Positions 32,804 to 41,507 of a DNA stretch of 64,000 bases are shown one piece after another. A program made the position numbers and the translations under genes. The stretch comes from Anaerotardibacter sp963588035 (GTDB taxonomy: Bacteria > Actinomycetota > Coriobacteriia > Coriobacteriales > Eggerthellaceae). The notes beneath the pieces are model-generated. The model saw only the letters and a program-made list of their open reading frames with translations. It was not told the origin of the DNA and did no database searches. How positions within the stretch are numbered: the first letter of the stretch is position 1; every line of letters starts with the position of its first letter. The stretch is taken from contig CAVAFY010000005.1 in the NCBI GenBank assembly GCA_963588035.1, positions 28,952 to 92,951 of the forward strand. Reading direction: 5' to 3'.

Positions 32804-32819
32804 GGCAATGACCTTTCGC

Positions 32820-33992
32820 TCAGCGGCCGTTATGGGCCCATACCGAGTTTATCAAACCGAGCATGATGAAGTTCACGATCATGAACGATGTTCCGTAGCT
32901 GATAAACGGCAAGGGAATGCCGGTGATGGGCATCAGGCCGCAGTCCATGCCGATGTTCTCCAAGATATGGAACAGCCACATGCCCACGATGCAGACGACG
33001 ATCACCGTTCCGAACAGATCGTTGGAGTTGCGCGCAACGCTGATGGCCACCACCATCAGGCCGATGTAGAGGGCGAGCAGCACCACGGCGCCCACGAAGC
33101 CGAACTCCTCGGCCAAGACGCAGAACACGAAGTCGGTGGCGGCTTCGGGCAGGAAGCCGAGCGACGACTGGGTTGCCTGCATGAAGCCCTTGCCCAAGAA
33201 ACCGCCGCTGCCGATGGCGATCTTCGCCTGCTGCAGGTTGTAGCCGTCGCCGGAGGTGTCGTACGTCGAGTCCATGAACACCAGCAGGCGCTTCTTCTGG
33301 TATTCCTTCAGAAGCACGTCGTGGCCGGCGATCTGGTCGAAGATGGGGTCAAGGACGAGCACGCCCACTACCAGGACCACCATCACGCCGATGGTGCCCA
33401 AGAGGAAGCGCCAGTTGGCACCGCCCATGATAAGGGCGAAGGCGCCTATCATCAGGTACACCAGGCCGGTGCCCAAGTCGGGCTGCATCATGACGCAGAC
33501 GAAGGGAACCGCCATGATGAGCAGCGCCTTCAAGTACTCGCGCAGGTCGTCCATGCGCCCGCCGTAGCGGGAAACCACCGATGCCGCCAGCAGCACCACC
33601 GTCACCTTGGCGAATTCGCCCGGTTGCAGCTGGATGCCCACGTTGATCCACGATCTGCCGCCGTTCACTTCCACGCCGATGCCCGGCAACAGCGGGGAAA
33701 GCAGCAGCACGACGTTTATCACCAGGAACACCACGGTGTACCCGGAGAGCACGTGGTAATCCAAGCGGCTCACCAGGGCCGCAAGCACAAGGCCGATGGC
33801 AACGCCGGAAAGCTGCCTGGCGAAGCTGTAGTCCGAATCGGTGGCGGTAACCGAGAACTGGACCACCAAGCCGTACAGGACGAGCAGCGCGGCGAAGGCG
33901 ATGAAGGGGAAGTTCAGGTACTTGAACCTTCGCGGCTTCGTTGCCCTGGCAACGGCGGGGTCTTGCCCCCTCAGCGAACTGATCTCATTCAT
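32820..33992 (-). CDS. rodA: Rod-shape SEDS glycosyltransferase RodA
   Basis: 390 residues, about 10 hydrophobic helices, SEDS family: YHVLSGYTVVFLVINVVLLL, INVGIQLQPGEFAKV, YLMIGAFALIMGGANWR, and C-terminal MPITGIPLPFISYGTSF. It polymerises lipid II in the elongasome with PBP2. ATG at 33992 overlaps the PBP2 stop by eight bases (ATGAATGA); an in-frame GTG at 34001 is an alternative. Partner gene and operon mark it as RodA rather than FtsW. Confidence 0.93.
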   Translation of the reverse strand: MNEISSLRGQDPAVARATKPRRFKYLNFPFIAFAALLVLYGLVVQFSVTATDSDYSFARQLSGVAIGLVLAALVSRLDYHVLSGYTVVFLVINVVLLLSPLLPGIGVEVNGGRSWINVGIQLQPGEFAKVTVVLLAASVVSRYGGRMDDLREYLKALLIMAVPFVCVMMQPDLGTGLVYLMIGAFALIMGGANWRFLLGTIGVMVVLVVGVLVLDPIFDQIAGHDVLLKEYQKKRLLVFMDSTYDTSGDGYNLQQAKIAIGSGGFLGKGFMQATQSSLGFLPEAATDFVFCVLAEEFGFVGAVVLLALYIGLMVVAISVARNSNDLFGTVIVVCIVGMWLFHILENIGMDCGLMPITGIPLPFISYGTSFMIVNFIMLGLINSVWAHNGR

Positions 33993-36078
33993 TTGAGGCA
34001 CTGCCGCTCACCGCCGTTCCGCTGATAGCCGTCATATCCTCTTCGAAGCTGCCCGCTGCCGACTGGATGGCCGCATCCATGACCTGGATGGCAACCGGAG
34101 CGCCTACCGTGCCGCCCGAGCCGCCTTCCTCAACGCAGACGGTAAGGGCGAACTGCGGGTCTTCGTACGGGGCGTACATGGAGAACCATGCCATGTCCTC
34201 CTTGCCGGCAACCTCTGCGGTACCGGTCTTGGAAGCAGAGCTCCACGAATACCCGGAAAGGGCGGAAGAGATGCTGGAGTTCTCGGTGGACACGCCGTGC
34301 AGGGCGTCGCGGATGATCTTGTAGTTGGCCTCGGTCACGTCGGGCTTCGCGTCTTCGACCGCATCGAAGCTGAGCACCGTGTCACCCAGGGAATTGCGCG
34401 CTTCCTTCAGCAGGTGGGGGCGCATGAGCTTGCCCGTGGCAACGGCGGCGTACGCACGCGCCACCTGGATCGGCGTAACCAGGACGTAGCCCTGGCCGAT
34501 AACCATGTTCGAGTAGTCGCCCGGAAGCCACTGGGCTTCCTCGGGCACGTCCTTGAAGTACTCCTTCTTCCAAGCCGGCGTGGGGATGCGGCCCGTCGAC
34601 TCGCCCGCAAGGTCAACCTTGGTGGCAGCCGAGTAGCCGAACTCCTTGATGAAGTCCTGCATGGCCTCTTCGCCGATGGAGGCACGCGCATCGTAGAAGC
34701 TCTTAGCGATCTCGTAGAACACCACGTCGCAAGAGACCACGATACCCTGGCGAAGACCAAGCCAGCCATGGCCCGATTTCTGCCAGCACTTCTGCGCATA
34801 TTCGGTGCCGAAGCCCGTCCACGTGCCCTGGCAATCCCACGATTTGTTGCTGTCGGCGAACCCGTAGGTAAGGCCGGCCAGGCCCGTGAAGGCCTTGAAG
34901 CACGATGCTGCAGGATAGGTACCGGCGATGGTGCGGTTCATGAGCGGGTAATGCGATTCCTCGGTCTGGTAGGAATCCCAGGCGTCCTGCGAGATGCCGC
35001 CGATGAAGTGCTCGGGCTCGTAGGTGGGGTAGCTTGCCATGGCCACGATGCCGCCCGTCTTCACGTCGATGCACACGCAGGAGGCGGCGGTGCCGGTGCC
35101 GTTCTGCACCGCATCGGCCAGCAGGCGGTCGGCTACGTGCTGCACCTTCGCATCGATGGTCAGGTACACGTCGTTGCCCTTGGTGGGGTCGGTCTCCCCC
35201 ACCACCTGCTGGATAACGCCCGAGGCGTTGGTAACCAGCACGCGCTGGCCGTGGTCGCCCGCAAGCAGGGAATCGTAGGTCTGCTCGATGCCGCTCTTGC
35301 CCACCGCATCGCCCGATTGGATGTCGCGTCCTTCGGCGGCGTTGTTCAAATCGTCCTGGGAAGCGGTGCCGGTGTACCCCAGAAGATGCGCGGCAAGGGC
35401 GCCATAGGGGTACGAGCGGGTAGTGCGCACCTGCGTGGTAACGCCGGGGAACGCATCGCGGTGCTCCGAGATGAAGGCGATGTCGCGCAGCTTCACGTCG
35501 CTCGCCACCACGCGCTGGCTCTGCGCGCCGGAAGTGGAATCGGAGATGCGCGCATGGACGACCTCGTAGGGGATGCCCAGAAGCGAGGAAAGCCGCAGGA
35601 GAACATCGTGGTCCTTCACTACGTCGGCGTCGGCAAGCACCGTCTGCACCTGGCGGTTTGAAACCAGGGCGATGCCGTTGCGGTCGTAGATGATGCCGCG
35701 CGGAGCGGGCGTGGCGACCGTGGTGTACAGGTTGGCATCCGCCTCTTCGCTGTAGCTTGCGGCATCGATCACCTGCAAGCCGAAGAGCTTGGCGGTAAGG
35801 GCCGCGAACACACCGCCGATGAGCACGCCGACGGCCACGAAGCGGCTGCGCAGGTTGGCCGAGACGGCAGGGCCGCCCGACGAGCCGACCATATTGGGCG
35901 CACCGCCCTGCGAGACTTTCGGCGTTTCAGCAGCAATGCCCACCGAAGTAACCGAGCGCACGCGCATGCGCTCACGGGCGCGCGACTGCGCGGAGTTGGC
36001 GCGCACGCGGAACACGACCGCGATGATAACGCCCAAGACCAGAAGGGCGGCAATGGTAGTGAGTATGGCAGAGAGCAC
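33985..36078 (-). CDS. mrdA: Penicillin-binding protein 2 (elongation transpeptidase)
   Basis: 697 residues from a GTG start with GGTGAG upstream. Active-site motifs: YPAASCFKAF (SxxK), SCD (SxN class) and SKTGTAEV (KTG). An unusual hydrophobic helix at residues 4-23 (ILTTIAALLVLGVIIAVVF) precedes an Arg-rich segment and the standard signal-anchor helix near 85-105 (FVAVGVLIGGVFAALTAKLF). It forms the peptide cross-links of lateral wall with RodA, whose gene overlaps. The Ser-Cys-Phe-Lys form of the first motif differs from the common STFK. Confidence 0.93.
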   Translation of the reverse strand: MLSAILTTIAALLVLGVIIAVVFRVRANSAQSRARERMRVRSVTSVGIAAETPKVSQGGAPNMVGSSGGPAVSANLRSRFVAVGVLIGGVFAALTAKLFGLQVIDAASYSEEADANLYTTVATPAPRGIIYDRNGIALVSNRQVQTVLADADVVKDHDVLLRLSSLLGIPYEVVHARISDSTSGAQSQRVVASDVKLRDIAFISEHRDAFPGVTTQVRTTRSYPYGALAAHLLGYTGTASQDDLNNAAEGRDIQSGDAVGKSGIEQTYDSLLAGDHGQRVLVTNASGVIQQVVGETDPTKGNDVYLTIDAKVQHVADRLLADAVQNGTGTAASCVCIDVKTGGIVAMASYPTYEPEHFIGGISQDAWDSYQTEESHYPLMNRTIAGTYPAASCFKAFTGLAGLTYGFADSNKSWDCQGTWTGFGTEYAQKCWQKSGHGWLGLRQGIVVSCDVVFYEIAKSFYDARASIGEEAMQDFIKEFGYSAATKVDLAGESTGRIPTPAWKKEYFKDVPEEAQWLPGDYSNMVIGQGYVLVTPIQVARAYAAVATGKLMRPHLLKEARNSLGDTVLSFDAVEDAKPDVTEANYKIIRDALHGVSTENSSISSALSGYSWSSASKTGTAEVAGKEDMAWFSMYAPYEDPQFALTVCVEEGGSGGTVGAPVAIQVMDAAIQSAAGSFEEDMTAISGTAVSGSASNE

Positions 36079-36093
36079 TGCTAGCTCACCGAC

Positions 36094-36621
36094 CTAGCGG
36101 AAACGCCCAGCGGTAGGCACCTGCCACGCATCGTTGGAAGCCTGGGTGAACGGCAAACGGCGCATGATGACGAAAAGTAGGATCGCGATAAGGGAGTTCA
36201 GCACCGTGGAGGGGATGACGCGCTGCACCAGCAGCTCGAAGAACGACCCCTGGTACCCCAGCACCATGAGCGCAATGACGAACACGAGCTCGAACGCGAA
36301 GATGGTAACCGCCAAGGCGATAACGGGCATGGACATGGTGGTGTCGTCAAGCACCTCGAAGGCACGGGAAAGGCAGAACACCGCTACAAGCAGAAGCAGC
36401 GAGGTCAGCCCGATCGGCGTGTACAGGAGCAGGTCGGCGATAAGGCCCAGAACAAACGCATAGACATACGTGGTGTCGGCGCGCCGCATGATGGAGAGCA
36501 CCAGCACGAACGGGACGATGAAGCTGGGAACAACCGAGAACACCGCAAGGATCGGAGCGAACACCACCTGCAGCACAACGATGACGGCAGAGAAGATCAG
36601 GGGCAACAACCATTCACGCAT
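36094..36621 (-). CDS. mreD: Rod-shape-determining protein MreD
   Basis: 175 residues, five to six hydrophobic helices, no soluble domain: LLPLIFSAVIVVLQVVFAPI, then YVYAFVLGLIADLLLYTPIG, the most conserved MreD segment. An integral membrane component of the elongasome that binds MreC. It lies five bases after the mreC stop and 15 bases before the PBP2 start, so one operon. Confidence 0.88.
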   Translation of the reverse strand: MREWLLPLIFSAVIVVLQVVFAPILAVFSVVPSFIVPFVLVLSIMRRADTTYVYAFVLGLIADLLLYTPIGLTSLLLLVAVFCLSRAFEVLDDTTMSMPVIALAVTIFAFELVFVIALMVLGYQGSFFELLVQRVIPSTVLNSLIAILLFVIMRRLPFTQASNDAWQVPTAGRFR

Positions 36622-36626
36622 CGGGA

Positions 36627-37619
36627 CTACTGGCCTCCGTTCGAAGAGCTATCCGTGCTGGAGCTGGAATCAGTCGAGCTCGACTGGGAAGAGGAAGAAC
36701 TCAGCGTACTGGGGCTCACCGCGTTGACAACCGTGTTCGCCGCATTGGCATCGGAGGAAGCCGCAGCCTCGCCGCCCATGCCGAGGACCACCAGCACCTC
36801 GCTGACGTTCGAGAACGACGCGTTGGGGGAAACGACGATGGTGCGCGTTGCATCGCCCTGGCGCTGCTCTACCTTGGAAACCACGCCGACCACCAGGCCG
36901 CGGAAGTAGCCGCCGCCCAAACCGGTGGTGATGACGGCCTCGCCTTCCTTCACCTCGGTGCCCTCGTCGACGCCCTTGAGGTAGAGCGTTCCCTCTACCG
37001 AGCCGTTGAGGATGCCTTCCGCGCGGGAGTTCTGCAGCATCACCGCCACACCGCTCTGCGCATCGTTGAGCAGACGGACCTGGGAAGAATAGGCGGAAAC
37101 CGAGATTATCTGGCCGACCACACCGGTAGAGCCCATCACCGGCAAACCGGCCTTCGCGCCGGACGCCTCGCCCACGTCGATGGTGATGATGCGGTTGTAC
37201 GAATCGGAGGAATAGCCCGTCACATGGGCGGCGATGGAAGAGAAGCCGTAGGCATCGTGCAGTCCCAGAAGGGACTCGAGGCGCGTAGCCTCCTGACGGT
37301 ACTCTTCAAGTTCCACCACCATCTGGGAAAGCGTTGCGTTGCTTTCCTTCAGCTGGCTCATGGTTTGGCCATCGGCCGTAAGGTCTTCGATCGAGGTTGA
37401 GGCCGAAGCGGCAAGCGAGCCGGTTGCGGCACCGATGGAAGTGAGGGGCGAAGACACTGCAGCCGTGGTGGACTGAAGCGAATGGAGGGGACCCTCCTGG
37501 TCTTCGCGGGCATACACGATAACAAGGACAAGGGAAACCACCAGCAGAATAGCCAACAGTCCCGTTCCCCCAAGGTGGCCACCGAATGGGATCTTCTTAT
37601 CGTTCATATTCAGGGCCAT
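36627..37619 (-). CDS. mreC: Rod-shape-determining protein MreC
   Basis: 330 residues. One N-terminal membrane helix (about 16-34, LLAILLVVSLVLVIVY), then a coiled coil (EDLTADGQTMSQLKESNATLSQMVVELEEY), then the two beta-barrel domains of MreC (TIDVGEASGAKAGLPVMGSTGVVGQI, TGLGGGYFRGLVVGVV). The C-terminus is a ~30-residue Ser-rich low-complexity tail. It scaffolds PBP2 and RodA outside the membrane. Confidence 0.93.
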   Translation of the reverse strand: MALNMNDKKIPFGGHLGGTGLLAILLVVSLVLVIVYAREDQEGPLHSLQSTTAAVSSPLTSIGAATGSLAASASTSIEDLTADGQTMSQLKESNATLSQMVVELEEYRQEATRLESLLGLHDAYGFSSIAAHVTGYSSDSYNRIITIDVGEASGAKAGLPVMGSTGVVGQIISVSAYSSQVRLLNDAQSGVAVMLQNSRAEGILNGSVEGTLYLKGVDEGTEVKEGEAVITTGLGGGYFRGLVVGVVSKVEQRQGDATRTIVVSPNASFSNVSEVLVVLGMGGEAAASSDANAANTVVNAVSPSTLSSSSSQSSSTDSSSSTDSSSNGGQ

Positions 37620-37635
37620 ATCGTGAAAGGGTCTC

Positions 37636-38691
37636 CTACTTCGATCTCATCAGAATCTGCTTGAGCGCCGTCGGGGTCTCAAGAACCTTCAAGCAACCCG
37701 AGACAACGTTGGTCAGCGCCGTTTCGCTTGTCCAAACCGGGATCTCCAGCTGCTGGGAGAAGTAGCGGTCCAAGCCGGAAAGCAAGCCGCCGCCACCCGT
37801 AAGCAAGATACCGTTCGAGATGATGTCGGAGGCCAGGTCAGGGTTGGTTTTCTTGAACGTTTCCTTGATGTGGACAACCATCTCGTCGATGGGAGCCTGC
37901 AGGGCATCGCGGACATCCTCGGACTGGATGGTAACTTCCTTCGGCTGCTCGGTAAGCACGTCCTGACCGGAAATGATCATGTCGCGTTCGCGACCGTCTT
38001 CGAAGGGCAGGATGGAGCCAATCTTAATCTTGATGACCTCTGCGGTGCGCTCGCCGATCTTGATTCCAAGAAGATCGCGCAAATGAACCGCAATTGCTTC
38101 ATCCAGGCGATTGCCGGCCAGGCGAAGCGAGGAAGAGGTGACGATGCCGCCCAAGGAGATGACGGCGACTTCTGTGGTGCCGCCGCCGATGTCCACCACC
38201 ATGGAACCGGTGGGCTCGGTAACGGGCAGGTCGGCACCCATAGCCGCAGCCATGGGCTCTTCGATGAGGTACGCCTGGCGTGCACCGGCCTGGATGGTGG
38301 CCTCGAACACGGCGCGCTTCTCTACCGAAGTGGCGCCGCAGGGAATGCATACCACGATGCGGGGCTTGGGCTGCCAAGGGTAACGACGCGGAGCCGCCTT
38401 GTTGATGAACGCAGAGATCATGGCCTCGGTAACGTCGTAGTCTGCGATAACTCCGTCATGGAGAGGGTGCTCTGCAGAGAACGTGTCGGGCGTGTGGTTG
38501 ATCATGTTCTTTGCCTCGTGGCCGACGGCGAGCACGCGATGGGTGCTGCGCTCGATAGCCACAACGGAAGGCTCGTTGATGACGATGCCCTGACCGGTGA
38601 TGGCGACCAGCGTATTGGCCGTGCCGAGGTCGATAGCCATGTCGTACGAAGACGACTGAGTGGCGTTCTGAATATAATCAAGGAAAGACAT
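37636..38691 (-). CDS. mreB: Actin-like cell-shape protein MreB
   Basis: 351 residues. Phosphate-1 motif AIDLGTANTLV, phosphate-2 MVVDIGGGTTEVAVISLGG, and the adenosine motif ILLTGGGGLL mark an actin-fold ATPase of the MreB group. It forms membrane filaments that steer lateral wall synthesis. First gene of mreB-mreC-mreD-PBP2-rodA. The N-terminus has a short amphipathic stretch (SFLDYIQNATQ) that could bind membrane. Confidence 0.96.
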   Translation of the reverse strand: MSFLDYIQNATQSSSYDMAIDLGTANTLVAITGQGIVINEPSVVAIERSTHRVLAVGHEAKNMINHTPDTFSAEHPLHDGVIADYDVTEAMISAFINKAAPRRYPWQPKPRIVVCIPCGATSVEKRAVFEATIQAGARQAYLIEEPMAAAMGADLPVTEPTGSMVVDIGGGTTEVAVISLGGIVTSSSLRLAGNRLDEAIAVHLRDLLGIKIGERTAEVIKIKIGSILPFEDGRERDMIISGQDVLTEQPKEVTIQSEDVRDALQAPIDEMVVHIKETFKKTNPDLASDIISNGILLTGGGGLLSGLDRYFSQQLEIPVWTSETALTNVVSGCLKVLETPTALKQILMRSK

Positions 38692-38796
38692 GCATTGTCC
38701 TTAAGCAGTATCGTGCAATCGTAATCAAAGATAATATCACACGGCCACAGCGCCTATAGGGAATCCATAGGCGCTGCACGCAAGTGCCGGAGCCAC

Positions 38797-38822
38797 AAAA
38801 AACGGGTCCCTTGCGGGACCCG
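38797..38822 (-). terminator. Intrinsic terminator of ndk
   Basis: Stem CGGGTCCC/GGGACCCG with a four-base loop, then six T on the minus strand. It lies 27 bases after the ndk stop. Confidence 0.93.
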
Positions 38823-38849
38823 AGCATAACGCAAGATAGATTCTTGGGC

Positions 38850-39254
38850 TTATGCGAAGAAGATGCCGATCTCGCGCTCAGCGGAAGCGGTGGAGTCAGA
38901 GCCGTGGATAACGTTCTCGTCCATGATCAGGCCGAAATCGCCGCGGATGGTTCCGGGGGCAGCCTCGGCAGGGTTGGTGGCGCCCATGAGGGAGCGAACC
39001 TTGGCAACAGCGCCCTCGCCGGAGATGACCATCTTAACAACCGGGCCGGAGGTGATGTAGGAGATAAGACCGTCGTAGAAGGGCTTGCCCTCGTGCTCTG
39101 CGTAGTTGGCAGCTGCCTGCTCGGGGGTAACCATGCCCATTTCCAGCTTCTCAACCTTCAGGCCGGCGCGCTCGAAGCGGTTGACGATCTCGCCGATGTG
39201 GCCGTTGCGCACACCGTCGGGCTTGATCATGCTGTAGGTCTTTTCGATTGCCAT
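38850..39254 (-). CDS. ndk: Nucleoside diphosphate kinase
   Basis: 134 residues, typical of the family. The active-site histidine is H117 in NVIHGSDS, and the Lys-Pro-Asp-Gly start (TYSMIKPDGV) is conserved. It transfers the gamma-phosphate between nucleotides via phospho-His. A good ribosome binding site (GAAAGGAACCAGAAC) lies upstream. Monocistronic, flanked by its terminator. Confidence 0.97.
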   Translation of the reverse strand: MAIEKTYSMIKPDGVRNGHIGEIVNRFERAGLKVEKLEMGMVTPEQAAANYAEHEGKPFYDGLISYITSGPVVKMVISGEGAVAKVRSLMGATNPAEAAPGTIRGDFGLIMDENVIHGSDSTASAEREIGIFFA

Positions 39255-39323
39255 GTTCTGGTTCCTTTCGAATGAAGGGGTTCTAACTCTTCTATGATCT
39301 GGGGCTATGCCCCGTAATCGCCG

Positions 39324-40694
39324 TTACTGCTGGCTGGCGAAGGAAAGCGATACGGCCGATACCTTCCAGCCGATGCCGTCGCGCACCAGCGAGATCTGGT
39401 AGGGCACTTCCCCACCCTGCTGGGTGGTGGCCTTCACGTACACCTCGGCGCTGGTCAGGTTGTTTTCCTGGCCGACGATCTCGACGGATGCGCCGGACAC
39501 GACCGTGTCGGCGATGCGCTCCTTCTTCGAGTCATCGATGGTGGAAGCGTACACATCGCTGGTCGGGTCGGCGAACAGCGCGTTCACCTGGTCCTGCTTG
39601 GAGGGGATGCCCAGGCCCTGGGTGTAGGCGAACGCCCCGCCGCCAAGGATGATGACGATGATGATCAGGAAGATCAGGAAGATCTTCAGGCCGCGGTGGC
39701 GGCGCTTCTTCTTAAGCGGCTGGCCCCAATCCTGGAAGTCCTGCTCGGCTTCCTGGAAGAACTGGCTGCCCGCCTGCTCTGCAGCTGCGATCTCGCGCAT
39801 GATGCTGGTCTCGGAAAGCTGCATGGTGCCCATCTGGGACGGGTCGAGCGGCTGGGCCTGCAGGGGCACGCCATCGCCCGGAACATCGAGCCCGGAAAGG
39901 TCGTTCTGTCGGGCGGCGGAGGCATCTGTTGCAGGGGCGACGTCGGCCGGGGAAATAGCTTCCACTTCGCCCGTGTTGCCGGATGCCATCGAGGCCACGG
40001 CACGCTGGTAGTCGACGTTTGCGGCATCGTTGAACACATAGGTCTTGTCGGCCAAGGCGGATTCGAAGGCGCGAACGGCCTTCTCCATCTTGCCGTCGGC
40101 AACGTAGGCCTGGCCCATGTTGGCGAACAGCTTGTTGCGCGTGGCCGGCTTCATGTCGAACTGGAGGGCGCTTTCGTAGGAGGCTATGGCGTCCTGCGGC
40201 CTATCGAGTGCCATGAAGCAGACACCCAGGTTCAACAGGGCCTTCGTCGGGTTGGGGTTCATCTCGTCCAAGGCGGCGGAGCGGAATGCCGCGCCCGCCT
40301 CGGCGGACTTGCCCAGCTTCAGAAGGGAGTTGCCCAAGCCGACGTACGCCTTGTAGGGCGTGGGGTAACGCGAGTCCTGCGTAGCGGCGGTGAAGTTGGT
40401 GATGGCGTCCTCGAAGTCGCCCTGGGAGGCGTAGACCATGCCCAGGTTGTAGCTCACCGAGCCGACCGCGTCGTAGGACTCGTCGGTCATTGCCTGGGAA
40501 TAGGCATGGATGGCCTCGTTCGGGTCGTTGAGTTTTACCAGGCAGTTTCCGATCTGATGGTACAGAAGGCCGATCTCGCCGGGAGCCTTTTCGACAGAGG
40601 CATCCTCAAGGCATTCGGTGAACTTCTGCAAGGCCACATCGTAGGTCTTGGAAACATAGGCGCTGCGCGCTTGCTGGAAAGTCTCGTTGTTCAT
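39324..40694 (-). CDS. TPR-repeat membrane protein
   Basis: 456 residues. Six to seven tetratricopeptide-like repeats fill residues ~1-230 (VALQKFTECLED, LLYHQIGNCLVKLNDPNEAIHAY, SYNLGMVYASQGDFEDAI...). A Pro/Asp-rich linker and a basic stop (LKKKRRHRGLK) lead to a membrane helix (IFLIFLIIIVIILGGGAFAY, about 344-363). A ~90-residue extracytoplasmic domain ends the protein. Likely a scaffold with its TPR face in the cytoplasm. Cyclophilin lies 99 bases upstream. Confidence 0.8.
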   Translation of the reverse strand: MNNETFQQARSAYVSKTYDVALQKFTECLEDASVEKAPGEIGLLYHQIGNCLVKLNDPNEAIHAYSQAMTDESYDAVGSVSYNLGMVYASQGDFEDAITNFTAATQDSRYPTPYKAYVGLGNSLLKLGKSAEAGAAFRSAALDEMNPNPTKALLNLGVCFMALDRPQDAIASYESALQFDMKPATRNKLFANMGQAYVADGKMEKAVRAFESALADKTYVFNDAANVDYQRAVASMASGNTGEVEAISPADVAPATDASAARQNDLSGLDVPGDGVPLQAQPLDPSQMGTMQLSETSIMREIAAAEQAGSQFFQEAEQDFQDWGQPLKKKRRHRGLKIFLIFLIIIVIILGGGAFAYTQGLGIPSKQDQVNALFADPTSDVYASTIDDSKKERIADTVVSGASVEIVGQENNLTSAEVYVKATTQQGGEVPYQISLVRDGIGWKVSAVSLSFASQQ

Positions 40695-40793
40695 ATACCG
40701 TCCGGTTCCTCTCTTGCGCCTTCAACCGGGGAAACCCCGGCGAAGCGCTGCGAAAGGGCGCGTGTGCGCCCTGCTGCCAACTACAGGTGTGCG

Positions 40794-41324
40794 TTAGTTG
40801 GCGTTCTCGATAACGATGGTCTCAATGACGTCGCCCACGCGAAGGCTGCCCACCACATCGAGGCCTTCCACGGTCTGGCCGAAAACGGTGTAGCCGGAAT
40901 CGAGGAACGGCTGGGCGCCCAGGCACAGGTAGAACTGGGAACCTGCGGAATTCGGGTCCTGGGAGCGCGCCATGGCCAGCGTGCCGTCGAGGTGCTTGTT
41001 GTTTGGGTTGGTGGTGTACTCTTCGCGGATGCAGTAGCCCGGGCCACCGGTGCCGAGGCCGGCATAGGGGTTGCCCTCGGCTTCCTTCACCTGCTCGGAG
41101 TCGAGCATGCGGGTGTTGGGGCAGCCGCCCTGGATAACGAAGCCGGGAACATAGCGATGGAACTTCAGGTCGTCGTAGAAGCCCTTCTTGGCAAGCTCCA
41201 CGAAGTTGCCGACGTGGATGGGAGCATCGTTGCCGGCGAGCTCTACGCGGATATCGCCCTTGGAGGTTTTGATGACGGCAACCTCGTTGCCGTTGGGCTG
41301 ATATTCAGGTGTGTACAAAGCCAT
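40794..41324 (-). CDS. Cyclophilin-type peptidyl-prolyl isomerase
   Basis: 176 residues with the cyclophilin core: ELAKKGFYDDLKFHRYVPGFVIQGGCP (catalytic Arg in FHR), MARSQDPNSAGSQFYLCLG and YTVFGQTVEGLDVV. No signal peptide, so cytoplasmic. It catalyses cis-trans isomerisation of Xaa-Pro bonds. Confidence 0.95.
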   Translation of the reverse strand: MALYTPEYQPNGNEVAVIKTSKGDIRVELAGNDAPIHVGNFVELAKKGFYDDLKFHRYVPGFVIQGGCPNTRMLDSEQVKEAEGNPYAGLGTGGPGYCIREEYTTNPNNKHLDGTLAMARSQDPNSAGSQFYLCLGAQPFLDSGYTVFGQTVEGLDVVGSLRVGDVIETIVIENAN

Positions 41325-41358
41325 GGTTTCCCCTAACTGCTTCGTTCGTATTCAAAAA

Positions 41359-41434
41359 TGGTGCCCTCTACAGGATTCGAACCTGCGGCTTTCTGCTCCG
41401 GAGGCAGACGCTCTATCCCCTGAGCTAAGAGGGC
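41359..41434 (-). tRNA. tRNA-Arg (CCG)
   Basis: 76 bases with encoded CCA. Acceptor GCCCTCT pairs with AGAGGGC, discriminator A. Anticodon stem TCTGC/GCAGA encloses CTCCGGA, anticodon CCG, reading CGG codons. T-arm CAGGTTCGAATCCTG. Confidence 0.96.
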
Positions 41435-41507
41435 ACAACTGCCGATATTATACGTTATGATTAGCGTCATCCCGATTTCCCCACGAAAACCAAAAGGAAG
41501 GCTCAGC

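Noticed and set aside
39298..39323. GGGGC-TAT-GCCCC hairpin near the TPR gene stop
   Set aside because: Short stem without a T-run on either strand; not called as a terminator.
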